The position numbers and the translations under genes were made by a program. A stretch of DNA of 64,000 nt from positions 18,166,214 through 18,230,213 of the forward strand of contig NC_064541.1 of NCBI RefSeq assembly GCF_023856365.1, given 5' to 3'. Source of the stretch: Brienomyrus brachyistius. Its lineage: Eukaryota; Chordata; Actinopteri; Osteoglossiformes; Mormyridae. Positions 12,776 to 25,805 of this stretch are shown one piece after another (the stretch's first letter is position 1; each line of letters starts with the position of its first letter). The notes under the pieces are model-generated. The model was not told the origin of the DNA. It worked only from the letters and a program-made list of their open reading frames with translations, and did not search any database.

Positions 12776-15460
12776 TGGCCACCTTTAAAAGTTTCCTGTA
12801 TGAGTTTCTGATAGTCAGATCACTTTTTCCCTGTTGTGCACAATTGTGAATTTTCAGTATTTGGCACGATATTTTAAGAATTTCCTGAAACAAAAGATAT
12901 AAACAAATAAAATGGTCGCCTTTTTTTGTACATCAACTACAAAGACAACTATTCCAAGTGCAGACTATTTCTGTTTCTGTTGCAAATAATTGCAAATAAT
13001 CAAATAGTCAGGTAAACATAAGCAAACAAAGGCATTTTAAAGCTCTTATTTTCCATGCAATCACAGCAATTTTATTTTGTTACGTTGTCTGGCAGATAGA
13101 GTGTGTAGATACATCCTGTCTTCCCCTTAATCACATCTAAAGCCACCCACTTTGAAGAACTGCTGTATACAGAATTCTCACAAACCCAGACAAAGTGGGA
13201 ACGGGATTTGGTCTCAGAGCTTGGGGATGTTAGCCATTCCTGAAAAAGAAGAACACAGTATTTATTTTCAGGTCCTATTGTCTTTGTCATGAATTACTTT
13301 GTTTACAATGGATCCCAAAAGACTAAGTCTAATATTTCCATTTTGTGCAAAATTTCTATGGAAATGCCAAACATTTCCATTTCAGCCTACAGTACTGTAT
13401 TGCATTTTATGAAGCATAGTTTGGATTTGATTGATTATGTCATTTAGCAGAAGTTCTAATATAAAGGGTATTATGCACTTAACCGTGACATTCAGGTCAA
13501 GGTATCTTTCATTTAGAAGCATTTGCCAGGATTCTTTTATTAGATATTGACATACAGTAATGATGTGATGTAAAGTCTGGTGGATATTGAGCCAATGTCA
13601 GACTGAGGGGCATACAGAAGTATAAGGCCGAACATTCTGTTGACTGTTCGCAGATGTCCTGGCCCTCATACTCAATGAATGTGTTTATGATGCGTTTTAT
13701 ACAGGAAACCTTTTCGTCTTTGATGTCCAAAAATCAGGATCAAACACAAATAAAGAAACACAGGAAATGCCAAAATTACGGACTTTGGAGATACGATATT
13801 TGTAGCTGTGTTTCTTTAATCAATAAATGATTGCCGGATCTGCAGGCAGATTTTTTGATTAAAAAAAAAACCCTTAAAGGAAAATGTGTGACGTAATAGT
13901 GGATGTTAAATGTTTCTTATTAAGCATGATTTTTGGGATTTTGGCCAGTATGTCCGGTATCCGCCGCTGCTGCTCCATTCCCACATAGGTAACGTTTGAG
14001 ATAAGAGTGACACAACATATTGTACCGTGGGATGTCAGAGTCAATGGAAGTTGCTGGTGGACTGCTTTCGATTTTCCAAGCTCATGACAAGCAGACTGAT
14101 TGTAACTGACAGAGAACCACTAGCTTTTAAAAGCATACAGAATAAATAAACGTAATCAAAGGCAAAGCTTGAAGAGAGAACAGGAAAAGACTGACTAATC
14201 TAAGTAATACAGGAGAGAAAAATAATAACAAAAAAGATTTCCAGGGCAGGGAAATTGAGACAAATGGCACAAGACAACCACAAAAGTAGTGCTCGTCTTC
14301 TAATGATATTTCTTTAGAACATAACTCTGTATTTCATTAAAAGCAAAGTCTTTAATGTCTAATTTGTGGTTATGAGATATTTAAAATATCATGCACTGTG
14401 AACTTTAAAGAATGCCATACTGTAGCTCTGTAATTTTACAACCTAAAACAATCTCTAATTTAACAAAAAAACACTTTTAAGCACAACGCTATAATTTGGT
14501 CAGTCTGCCCCCCAGAAATCCATCGATAATTGCTTTCATCTGTAGATTGATCTTGCTATCAAATAACACAGGCAGGAAGATCCTCAAGTTCCCCAAATGC
14601 TTGACAGGATTTTTGAAAGTCAGATGTTTCTGCTGACCCTGTTGTGTTTTGTGTGCCTTTGACGGACATATTGTGTCTCACGGCACAAAGAAAATAAGCG
14701 GATTTCCGTGAGAAGAACTATAGTCTGGTCTGGACATGTCTGACTCTGGAACTAGTTGCAATTTGTTGTCCGTATTTAAGTTTATGTGCAATGGAAGAAG
14801 TTCTAAATTAGTTAGGCTGAATGATAATAAATTGGGCCATGAACAGTTTGAAAAGTATCCTGCCTGCTGACAGTTGCCTCCTGTCAGAGAATGAGGGCCG
14901 CCCTTCATGTTAAGGTGGTACTGAAACTACAGTCGCTTTCCTTTAACTTATTTGGGTGTATACAGAAAGGTCCATTTCCTGGAGCGGCATTCCGTCCATC
15001 CCGCGTTATGTCATGTATCCGCCAGCATCAGATGGGTCACTGTGTCCCTTCTCAGCACACTCCGCTTCACATTAAAGACTCGTCAGCACATCTGTTTCCT
15101 GACTTTACACACCAGCAGCACGGTCTGTAAGCATGGTGGAAAAATCAGAGGAGAGGTAGAAGTATTAGAGAACGGTAAAATGAAAACTCCAGGGGCGCAC
15201 GGTTCACAGCACTATAATTAGGGAAGATATATTGTGTGCAGGTAGGAGGGTGTGTGTAACGGGGTAGCACCAGGAGGCACATTTACGGGCCCAGTGTGTA
15301 TCTGAAGTGTGACTAGACCATAATTTGTAGCTATAGGTCCTGTTCCACAAAAAAAAAACCCAAATAGCTGTCAGCAGGCTTGAGGCAGTACCAGGAAGAG
15401 AGACAATGAGAGGTGCCTTGTGTTGCCAGGTGCTGGCAGTGTGTTATTTCTGTGTGTCAG

Positions 15461-15565
15461 AACGCGGAGCAGTGGGAGGAGACGGTGGAGAGTGCATCCG
15501 AGATCACGGCGGCCCTTATCAAGGACCGGAACCCCGCCCTGGCAGGACAGCTCCTGGTGGCGTGA
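15461..15565 (+). CDS. CRPPA: CRPPA (ISPD) last coding exon
   Basis: Final 34 codons plus TGA. The exon begins after TGTGTGTCAG and continues in phase 0 from HNE of the previous exon. ITAALIKDRNPALAGQLLVA ends the protein, matching the human C terminus [20 protein letters not shown] in sequence and in its exact end point. This makes the CRPPA assignment secure. The stop is at 15563-15565. The exon is more GC-rich than its surroundings. A reverse-strand open frame over it (15371-15679) is a shadow. Confidence 0.93.
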   Translation, partial: NAEQWEETVESASEITAALIKDRNPALAGQLLVA

Positions 15566-15815
15566 GGAACGAAGACCTTCCAGACGAGGCCTCCGTGGGC
15601 GCTGCTGTCCTGTCATCCTGCTCGCCAAACCTTGAAATAAGCGTGACTGAGATCTGCCGTCGCACTGCCTCACCTGCACGTCAATTAGGAGTGTTTGAAA
15701 TCCCCGGCAGTTTACGTTGCTGTGTTATAACTTTAATGTAAATGCTACTTTAGGGGACATGTTATCACAATTTTAATTAAAAATTTCTATCAAATAAATG
15801 GGTGCACTTCAAATT
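15566..15815 (+). other. CRPPA: CRPPA 3' untranslated region with poly(A) signal
   Basis: Non-coding sequence after the CRPPA stop. A canonical AATAAA lies at 15793-15798, followed by a GT-containing stretch (GGTGTCATTATTACG) fitting a cleavage region. The end is inferred from this first good signal. Transcript data could place it elsewhere. Confidence 0.6.
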
Positions 15816-16138
15816 GACGGTGTCATTATTACGTTGATTCCTGTTAAGTGTCTTCAAAGGTTTAATACATATTTGAGCATTAAGCTTTAATTAAAATGAC
15901 CAGTTCATTTGCTTATATCTTTCATACTATACTGTTAAGACCTGTTTTTCTTTTAAAAGGACAGTTTGGGTCTTGAAGGTGGCATCACATATTTGGAGGT
16001 GAGCTTTGTAACCATCTAAATGAAAGAAAACAGGAGGATATGCGAATGATGTAAGACATCAGAGGTGTGCAGAGAGCATGTAGTTCCTGGGTGGAAGGAA
16101 ACCAAGTGTTATGTTTTCATTCTCAGCTTATGGGACAT

Positions 16139-16243
<105 letters not shown>

Positions 16244-16559
16244 CCTGAGGAATATAACTGAGCTGTAATTTGACGTCTTCCATTTGTTACCTGCTTGTTA
16301 CCTTACTCTGCAAGGTGCAATACTTAGTGTTAAAGAATTGTTTTTACTATGTAGTTAAAGTAGTCAAACGCTGCTGGTGTGCATTTTGTTTGAATCCTTA
16401 CATTAAATGGATTTACATGTTGTATGGTACTGACACCTGGTGGCTAAAAGTACAACTTCATTTGATGTGGCTCTTATTTTCCACTAGGGGCGTTGTTTCT
16501 GCACTCTTTATAGTCTTAAGATATTTTCCATCGTACAAGCTCGATGAAAGTTGCTTAGG

Positions 16560-16735
16560 AATAATTTTATTTTCACATACCCCTGAGAGACAGCTCAGGG
16601 TCAGCCAGCATGCTGCGCTGCAGCAGCTGGGGTTAACGGCCTCGCTTCAGGGAGACACAGTGATGTGATTACTCTGTTGGCTGCGGGATTGGAACCCACA
16701 ACCTTCCGGATACAGGCAGAGAGCCTTGTGGTAAT
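16560..16735. mobile_element. SINE-like dispersed repeat remnant
   Basis: The order CCCCTGAGAGACAGCTCAGG, GTCAGCCAGCATGCTGCG, CAGCAGCTGGGGTTAACGG, CCTCGCTTCAGGG, CACAGTGATG and GGATTGGAACCCACAACCTTCC follows a fish repeat I recognise. The GGATTGGAACCC part resembles the inverse of a tRNA B-box (GGTTCGAATCC). It is old and diverged, with no coding capacity. Confidence 0.5.
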
Positions 16736-18552
16736 ATCTTTGTTCTGCCATGGAAGAATATGTCATTTCTATATATTTTTGAACATCTGTCACTTTCACT
16801 GTCCAAGACAGAAGTAGTTGAGGCTGGATTTCAGCAGCATCCATTCCTGCATTTAGAGGAATACCTAACCTCAGGTTATGATCTGATTTTGCTCTCGCAT
16901 GTGTCAGCGCAGGAAGTGGTTTACATTTGGCCGCATTTGTGCCGGTAGATGTTAATAGTCCACTTGCTGCTTCTCGCTACACTGTTCCGCAGATCCCTCG
17001 AGGGTGAATCCATTATCGTTCTGATCTGTGATGCCTCAGCGATGCTGGCTTTCAGTTTCCCTGCGGTCCGTAGCCCTGACAACCACACTTCATAACTTTC
17101 ACTGTTTCTGTTGCGTTACCAGCTCTGATGAAAACAGCACCCATGGAATTCTGGGATTCATGTCTGCAACCCCTAGACTTTGAGGAATCACTTTCAAGGC
17201 CCAACCACAGATTCATAATTAATTACGGACTTGTTTTTTTTTTTCCTTCCCTTGGAGCCCCGGTGGTCCAGCCAGCGTGCCTGGTAATGAACTCTCCCCC
17301 CAGCATCCATCCCCCCCCCCCCTCCCCACACACACACATACCGACTTCCTGCAGATTTATAAAAAGAATGGCAAGGAGAAGAATAAGGCAAGAGCGAAGA
17401 AACTTGTGTGCTTTGTCTTCCTGGTTGCGGAATGAAAACAAACAGGGCAGCAAGTGCCAGAGCAGCCCGAGTGAAAGGGGACAAAGCACCGGACGTCTTA
17501 TCAGCAGAGAGGGAAGCCCATTTCTGCAATTCTATGTGGTCACATGGGCAGGGAGGTTCTGATGATGTCATGCCGCCAAGTCTTTGGCTGGCCTAGAGCT
17601 CCACCTAAAAGTATTCTGCAGTGCAGAGGAATTACCTTTACGGAACACCAAAGAATCTCCATTATGGAAAGCATGATGCCACATATTGGTTCCCTGTACT
17701 CCAGTCAACATGATATCTGTGAAATGAATTTCTCAGTGAGGGAGACCGGCTTAGTCTGAGGTGTTTCACCACCGAACCCGCACTCGTTTTCTTTTCCCTT
17801 TCTTTTCCTTTTTGTAGTTTCCCATTTCACTCCCCCCTCCATCTCCCTAAAATTTCACCCTGATTTAGTCATCTCAAACTCTGTAGCAGTCTCAGCTGTC
17901 TCTGATGCCCTCCCACTGCCCCAATGCCTGCCACCCGCAAGCCTGGGAGGCAGAGAAGCTGCCCCTTTGATCTGCTCCCCACCTGGCTCATGATCGCCTG
18001 TAGAGGGCAGCAGAATGCAAATGGCTTCTGACACATCAATCAATGTGTCCAGGTGCAGTTGAACTATCCCTGTCGAGGCCAAGTGGAGCCCAATAACATT
18101 TTGCTGCTGCAGAAATGCATCATTTGTGATGATATGGAATGTTTTGCATCTAGAACACAGTGTTGGCTGTTATACTGCCACCTAGTGTTGTTGAGTAAAG
18201 ATCAAGCAAGCCAAACTGGTTAACCAATAAAAACGTGCTCATGGATAATGGATGAATCTATGGATTTATATGTTAGATGGCTGTTTGCATATTTAAAATG
18301 CATAGTGGAAATGTAATTCAGTGCAGCTGAAGCGGAGTACATATGAAAAACAAACTAATGCCTTAAAAAGCTTTGCCACGGTTTCATGTTTCATGTGAAA
18401 TGTATTATAAATTCATGTTTATTGATAGATGTTTTAAAACAAAGGAATGCTATTGTAATTTTCTAAAACATCTGCATATACCATCTACCCTGGATAGATT
18501 TATGCATGCAAATGCACCACACATAATACAAAATAGTCATGATGTAATAAAA

Positions 18553-18602
18553 CAATCCATCCATCTTCCATAACCACTTATCTTGTGCAGGGTTGTGGTG
18601 AA
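18553..18602 (+). repeat. CATC-headed dispersed repeat fragment
   Basis: CAATCCATCCATCTTCCATAACC followed by ACTTATCTTGTGCAGGGTTGTGG is the end of a repeat seen again, more or less decayed, near 25660, 32161, 50536 (reverse strand), 58545 and 58662 in this window. The usual form is CATCCATCTTCC-ACCGCTTATCC-CAGGGTCGCGG. Family name unknown to me. Confidence 0.6.
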
Positions 18603-19189
18603 AATAATGTAATAGCATGATGCAACACAAATTTAGAGATTTCTCCACTGTGGTTTGCCGAACATGTGTCTTTGTGTTGCCGTTTCCCTCAGAGGGAGCT
18701 TGCTAGAGAGGACTGGGGATCTTTCTCTAATGTGGCGAGGATGGTATTCCATGGGTAACGAAGAGTTCGTGCCTGACCCTGATTGCGCTTCCTTGTGGGA
18801 CCATCCATGATGCGCTGGCTGCAATTATAGCGTCAATCAGAGCCACTCGCAACACATGTAAACAGGATCTTTCATTGTTGAGGCCACAACACCATGGTTT
18901 CAGACTCGGTTTATACACACAAAGACCACAAGTATTACTCTGACTAGCTCTACAAGAAGACAAAAAAAAACAACGTAAGACAACAAGCAATGTATTTGTC
19001 ACAAACCATTTCTGACTGTAACACATCACAGAATATAATATAAGAAAAGAATATAATAAAACATTTTATAAAAAAGGGTTACTCTCTGTGTTTGCTAAAC
19101 TTGCAACAACCATACATGTAGATATTATGCTTCCCAGAAAACATACAGAAACATACAGTAGAAGGACAAAATAACAGACACACCTAACA

Positions 19190-19560
19190 ATATCCACATT
19201 AAGTAGGGCCACCTCTTGCTTTGACGACAGCGTCAGTCCTTCTCGGAATGCTTTGAGGTTCACTTCTGCACTGTAGAATTAGCCGTAAGGTCCAATGATG
19301 TTTAGATCCTGTGATTGTGGAGGCCACTGAAGGCATTCCACTTCATCCTGGTCTTCAGGAAACAACTCCTACATTTATTAAGCAGTGTTTGTTAGGCACA
19401 TTATCATCATGGAATATAGGAACATCAAAAGTGATCGATGTATGCATGATAGCGTGCACCTAGTACTGAAAAATGGCCTCGTATTCTTTGTCTGTTATAT
19501 AACCATGCGAGGAAATCATTTGACCTAATGGCTCTCGTGAGATTGCTGCTCATGCCAGAA
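19190..19560 (-). pseudogene. Tc1-like transposase remnant
   Basis: Read on the - strand, this holds decayed Tc1/mariner (DD34E) transposase motifs. FHDDNVPNKH, near 19395-19414, corresponds to the second-aspartate block (QQDNAPxH). LQWPPQSQDLNIIG, around 19290-19330, corresponds to the family block WPxQSPDLNPIE. The catalytic Glu of that last block is Gly here, and stops and frame breaks separate the motifs, so the copy is dead. The complementary + strand text AGTAGGGCCACCTCTTGCTTTGA is also typical of these elements in fish. No terminal inverted repeats were located. Confidence 0.7.
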
Positions 19561-20750
19561 GATACGGTGGCTCTTGACTTTCTTGAAATGTAAACCTGTA
19601 AGGATGTAGAAAACGGAATATAATATGACTCACAAAATGTTATGACTAGGTCACAGAAGTACTTCAGTTCTGTGGTCTTGTTTGAGACCGTCGCTTTGTG
19701 GCTGTTAGCAACTATCCTGTTGGCGAGATGATTGCTGCACTTTGCCGGTGCAGTTGTTTGGGTTTGCCGTATGTTGCCATCCTTTTTTCCCTTCCGCGCG
19801 TTAGATTGTTTTTCAGTTTGTGTGACTAATGCACTGGCGATTTGAGCAACAACTATCTGGTACTTTTATTAGTTGTTATATTACTTTGAAAACATCAAAG
19901 CCCTGATTGTGAGGATTGTTTTATAACTGAGAAATACCGCTTATTTGCGTCCATCATAATATGACTCACCTTTGTGGCCACATTCCATTTAGCTTAAAGT
20001 GCTTTTTCATGTGCGATTTCTGTTATATGTTGTCTAAGCCCTGTACAGTATATAGATAGAAACATATTCAGAGCCTTATTAGCCCTTATACATAAATCAA
20101 ATGTGTTGATATTTTTGTTACGTAGAATGACAACGATTCAATGAATTTCATATTGCAAATGTAGACTAATGCAGGTATTTTTATATATTTGATTTTTTTT
20201 AAGGTTTTCTGTTCTTTTCAGTTTTTCCGATTTGTGGAAACAATGCATATAAATCTGTTTTATGCTTCTAAAGTGAGAACACACACATAAGCGGCAGAAC
20301 TCCTATTCAGTATAAAATGTGTTGAAATATCGTCTCATATTTTGCATTTTCAATATCATAAATTTTCACACAGCTGTGGCCATCTGGTTATTTTTTCCAA
20401 TTCCTGTTTCGTAATTTGGTCCAGCACCTGCATCGCAACACGTCCTACTCATACACTCACTGTAAAATCTTTCTTGTCATGTGATCCTCCACTACCGGCC
20501 AACACATTTATGAGTAAACAAACATGCTGTAGAGCCCCCAGTCGGTGTGAATAGGTGCAAAGGAAGCTGAAATAGACATGCTGGAAATTTGATCTGCATT
20601 GGAAGGACAGTTAATAGAAATTTAAGTAGCATCTATTCTTTGCAGTAACAGTGACACGGCTGACTGCTGAAGATTCAGAACTGAGGGAATGACCTGGGAA
20701 GCATGCAGAGTGCGCTGCTCTGGGGTCCATCTACAAAATGCCAGAAAAGG

Positions 20751-20841
20751 CGATAATCACTGCAAATAATCACTGCCTATAATCACCGCAAATAATCACT
20801 GCGTATAATCACTGCAAATAATCGCTGCATATAATCACTGT
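20751..20841. repeat. 13-bp tandem repeat, 7 copies
   Basis: Seven copies of a unit close to NNATAATCACTGC, with the first two bases alternating AA, CT, GT and AT. Copies of the AAATAATCACTGC type alternate with others, so the effective period is partly 26 bp. Confidence 0.85.
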
Positions 20842-22576
20842 GCATCCCACACTAGGGATCCTCTGGATGAATGTGGTCATTGTGGCACTGAGGAGCTTTT
20901 TAAGGGAAATTCTCTTGGTTGACCTGATCTTTGGCATAAGCACAGTGAAGGCTGGAGTGCAGTCCTGTCCAGAATTCTCCAAAACAAGTCTAGGTGTTTA
21001 ACTGGTGCTTTGTCTAGAAAATGGATAGGATGTGGTGGTTTAGATCAGCAGGAGACCTATCGCAAAATAACCAAGAACAAATCAAAATGTAAGAAGGCCT
21101 CGTTAGAAATGTAACAGATGGACCCCAAAGAACCAAAGGAACTACAGCAGGCATTTACTGATGAACCTGAACCACACATCCCCAATGCTTTCAGATGGTT
21201 CTTTCCATAGACCTTAATACTTCTGCCATCATTCCCACCCATTCCAGTCCTCTTTGTCTCCAGCTCCTTTCTCTCTCTTTCCTCTGCTCGGCGTGATTTG
21301 TACTGTATTGTATGTCAAGATAATCCCTTCCATATTTCCTTCAAGAAGTAGTCACTGTTTTTTTTTTCCACTTTAGCAAATCAGCGGGGAATCTGGCCTG
21401 ACAGCCTCCCCGCTGCGTGATGGGGGGGGGGGACGAGAAGGGTAGCGCCTGCCATGACAGATACCACAACCTTCACACGTCGCTCATGGTGCTGTGAGCC
21501 TGTCGAGTGCCAAACTAACACCCTCACTGTGCCAAGGCCCCTCTCCCGGAGCTCAGGAAACAATGACTGCGCCATGCCAAGGTCCCAGAGTGGGTCTCGT
21601 TTTGGGCTAGGGGGTCCAATTATCTTCAGCAATTAGCTGTAATTATGTTCTATGCAACAGTTCCTTTGCGTCATTATAGTCTTTTTTAGCCACGTTTGGA
21701 GATCCTTGAAAACTAGAGTTGAAAGGATTGTACCAATACATGGAACTCTAGGAAATGCTTTTCTCTAAAAAGAATGTATGTCCTCCTAGAACATTTTACA
21801 TAAAATGTTATACAATTTGCTTCTGAGGTCTACATTTGCGGTTCCACTTATCATGTTGGGTCTGTCCTTCACAAAGCGATGACTTAGCTGGCTTTGACGG
21901 CTGAGACGTCCTGCCTGGGGTTCCGGCACCTTCTGCTGTTAGAGTGTTCCTTGTATCAGTTGGATAAAGAAATCTAGAAATGGCCCCGGGTGTAGATCCT
22001 TTGATTTGTGTTCCTTCACAGCTATCATTTTATTTTGCTCTCAGGCACTGTTGAGAGTAAGCCAACACAGTTTACATGGTTAAACAACCTGCTATGGGGC
22101 TTGCTGAGGCCAATGTTGATTTTGGACAAAATCCAGAGACCTATCTCCAAGCCTACTGTCATATTTATGGGGTTACAAACACCCCTTTTTAAAGATTATC
22201 TGGCATCTTAGATGTTTTTTTTATTGACAGAGAATCAATCATTGCCATTAGTAAACAACATGTTTTTCATAGAAAATATCGGTATGCTACAAAAGATGCT
22301 TAGCATTTCTGATTCTCAAAAAGCCGAGCGATAGAGGCAACGCTGTGGCTGCATTAAGTTCTTGTAGCAACAAGAGTGAATAAATTAATGTAGCAGAGTC
22401 TGTAATTGGCCAGGGAGCTGTGAGTTACTCTATGAGAATCGGATTTTCACTTCAGCATGAAAAATGCTCTGGCCTTGGCAGTGACAATGATTTATGACTG
22501 TGGATTGCACAGATTTTCAGCTTCCTCTGTATGAATGCCATCCCTCAGTGTTTTTGCTTGTGTTACATGCAATGCT

Positions 22577-22577
<1 letters not shown>

Positions 22578-22608
<31 letters not shown>
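22578..22608. repeat. (GT)n microsatellite
   Basis: An uninterrupted GT run of about 31 bases ending in GCGTGTGAGAGTG. The Cys-Val frame reading through it is an artefact. Confidence 0.9.
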
Positions 22609-22613
<5 letters not shown>

Positions 22614-23094
22614 GAGAGTGACTGTATGCTTTTTGTGCGTATTTTTCTGGAAAGTGCGACTGAGATTTGAAATTCCAACACCAAAGAGAAAGCCAATATC
22701 CAACCAAGGGTCTGACATTAATTTGTTCCTCTGTCTGTACAAATGCATGGGAACTCTCACCAGACACAAAAGCACTGCAATGGAAAAAGTCGTCCATTTT
22801 TAAGTGACACCATCCATATTGCTTCAGTTTTAACATTTTTTTTTCTTTCCTAAAAAGAAATTTTCTCAGTATTTGTGCTATACAGAATATTCAAACTCGG
22901 AGGGAGTTTATAGATAAATATTATGTAATTATGGAATTATCCTGCTTCCTGTTTTTCTTTGCAGAATTCAATTCTTTACTGTTAATACCGTTACAGTAAA
23001 CATAAGGCTGCACGAGACTGAATTTCCATGCAATTAAGTGATCCTCCATTAGTGTTTGGTCATGTGATCACTTTTCCATGCGTCTTGTAATAGA

Positions 23095-23230
23095 AGCTTA
23101 GGGCATATGGCAGGTTACATCCTGCACATAGGACACACAAGCACAGTTACATGCTATGAGTCATTTACCTAACTGCATGTCTTTGGACTGTAGAAACCAG
23201 AGTGAATCTCAGAGTGCATAAAGTACACTT
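23095..23230. repeat. Dispersed repeat fragment (CATGTCTTTGGACTG type)
   Basis: Contains ACATCCTGCACATAGGACAC, CACAAGCACAGTTAC and CCTAACTGCATGTCTTTGGA, then CTGTAGAAACCAGAGTG. This is the order of the inner part of a common fish repeat that reads ...CGCAGGACACACACA...AACTGCATGTCTTTGGACTGTGGGAGGAAACC. Decayed and non-coding. Confidence 0.55.
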
Positions 23231-24295
23231 GCAATCAGTGATGCAGTATATGAACTTACCTGCAATCTACCTAATATCGGAACAAACTATTTTTATAGCT
23301 ATTCTGTTGACGACAGGCTACGCACTAAACTACTAATAACAATATGAAATCCTGTTGCTTGTTAAGTTCAGCCACGAGAAATGTCCACACTCCCTTTATA
23401 AAACTTATTTTTTACACAACCTACACTCTCACTGGGGCTGTACCCTCAAGGGTAGAAGTATATTTTAAGATAAAGAAATGGACTTTGGGGAACATTTTTG
23501 TATCACTAATGGAACATTAACGTCGTTTGCACCTTAGGGATGTTTCCTCATTTCTGTAGCTTAAATTAGACTAAAAGGTACCGTACATTTACTTAGAGCT
23601 GGAGTACAACTGGCAGACACCAGCAGGTACAGCTCCAGATAATTGAATCATTTAATGTATTTTTAGGTTTTTGTTTATTATTTGGTATATTAACAGCTGC
23701 TAGAGGAACTGGCTGCTTGTAAAAAAAACTGCGACCTTTTCACATGGTAAAATTCTCTCATTTGCTCCATCGCTCATACAAAAACAAAACAAAGAAAAAT
23801 GGATGAATAGATATATTACTCGGTTGATTGAACGCTTTAATAACTCCTCCAAATACCGAATTCCTCTTTCTAGCCGGCTAACATTTTCCTTCGTCTAGCT
23901 GCAGCTGATGCAGTTTCCGCGTGTATTGAAAAAAAAATGTGCATTTTCTTTGCCGTTGCCTTGGATATCGCGCAGAATATGCGTGAGGGAGCCGTGCCGA
24001 GAGCCAACGTAATGGAGCTATTCGATTACAGATTTGCATGCTGCCACTTTGTTATAGGAACTGTAACCTTGGAGTAGGGATTGTTACCCAAACATGCTTT
24101 CTTGTGTACATTCCTGATGAAGAATTTATGAAAAGCCCCTGGAAGATAAAGGTCAATAGGAAGATATGACGTCCTCATACATTTTAGTACTTGATAGGAA
24201 CAAAAGCCCAGATTAAGCTTTTCACTTGAGCACTCACGTTTCTCTCTTGTAGCCTCGCTTCACTAAAACACGGCGGACCATTCACAAAATAAAAC

Positions 24296-24316
24296 GGGGG
24301 GGGGGGGGGGGGGGGG
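24296..24316. repeat. Poly(G) tract of 21 bases
   Basis: An uninterrupted run of 21 G on the + strand. It is the longest of several G or C homopolymers in this window and could fold as a G-quadruplex or slip during replication and sequencing. Confidence 0.95.
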
Positions 24317-25654
24317 CTCCCTGTGGAACTCGCGCGCTGCCAGGCGTCCTTGTTGTCGTCTCCCATGTGGAGTTCTGGAGCAAAATGAGGAAGTTGTCAA
24401 CAGAATCCCCAGGCAACGTGTGATCTGCGAAGCAGACATCCGTCAGTGCTTTAGCGGTCGGACCCGTATGGGGCGCGCTTGGGCCGATCAGGTGGGCAGG
24501 ATGTCGCGTGCATCAGACACTCTGCTCTTTGGAGGAGCCAGCCCTCTGCAGGTTACCCGACCACGTGCGGAGGTTTACCGTCCAACGGTGCGGTAAGTTT
24601 AATGGCAGCAAATCATTAGGGGGGTGGGGCTCACTGGGCATGCAAGAAGAATCCAGCCTCCATAACTGTGTGCATCTCACCGGCACTATGGGTGCATGCG
24701 GCCAATTATTTCTGGCAGAGTAGCCTATGGAGCCAGTCCATAAGTCCGCAAGGAGTTTGGTTAGAGTCAACCTGAATCCAGCACTCTCCACTCGCAGGGT
24801 AATGTTCATTGATCTTCTGTAGTGCTTAGCTTCTAATTGGCTATTTTGGAGGTGACCTCTGAGGTGATGGGTCTATCAGCTGTGGCTTAGATGCCTCCTT
24901 CACCACAACCCACGCAATTTTGGTCATGTGAGCACTTTTCGAATGGCCATAAATACTGGGTCTACTATATTGAAGTCTACATTACATAAATGATTTTGTC
25001 AGCAGACTCTTGGGTGTAACAAAATACCGTCTAACCAAAGCCTATGTCATTTCCTGCTATAAGGACCAATATTACAGTGCTGTGAAGGTAGGTGCGCCAG
25101 AAGGCAGCCGAAGCAGACTTGGACGAAGAAAAATCTAATTATAGATGGGGGGGGGAGAGATGGCGGCTTGGTGACTGAAAATCTGGACAGCACAGGACCA
25201 CTCCCCCGAACTCGGCACCGCAAAATACGATGTGGTAATGTCTCAGTGCGTTATTCTTCCGGAGGAGGGAAAGCAGGACTCTTCCCGACGATTCCAATGC
25301 CGCATCCAGAACCCTGACAGCAGAATGGCCGGCAGACGCGGGAGAGGGAGAATCCGGCCGTGATTTATCCCCTGCCGTAGGCCCAGAAATAAACCAGCAG
25401 CTCGAGGAGAGAAGCACACTGTTATGCGCGGAATGGGTGGAAACGTGCTCCTTCTCCAATCCTACATTTACTCCTCAGTGTCTGCCAAGTGTAGCAGAAA
25501 TAAGGCTTTAGAACGTATGTGTAAAATTTGCTCCGTTATGTGACCTAACACTGAATATTTTTAATGCAGTCATGTAAATTAATTTTTGTTAAAGTACTTT
25601 TAAGGTTTTCTGATGCTGTTCACCTTTAAAGTGGAACAGTGTTGTGAATAAGTT

Positions 25655-25805
25655 TTGATGGATCCATCCATCCATCCATCCATCCATCCATCCATCTCCA
25701 TACAATATTTTGGGTGAGGGCTAGAGCTTATCCCAGGCAGCACAGGGCACAATGCATAGGACCACCTTGGACATCATGCCAGCTGTACATGTTTCCTTTG
25801 TTCTG
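25655..25805 (+). repeat. (CATC)n-headed dispersed repeat
   Basis: About ten ATCC/CATC units (25661-25697), then CATACAATATTTTGGGTGAG, GGCTAGAGCTTATCCCAGGC and AGCACAGGGCACAATGCAT. The last part matches the fish repeat order GCCTATCCCAGGCAGCACAGGGCACAAGGC. It is the best preserved copy of this family in the CRPPA-MEOX2 interval. Confidence 0.7.

Noticed and set aside
17194..17571. 125-codon - strand frame with a Gly-rich stretch
   Set aside because: The Gly stretch is a C-run read backwards; other frames over the same bases are equally open and none resembles a known protein.
24940..25020. Possible inverted L2 tail (ACATTACATAAATG...GTCAGCAGACTCTTGG)
   Set aside because: Only loosely like the reverse of the L2 end and too short and diverged to call.
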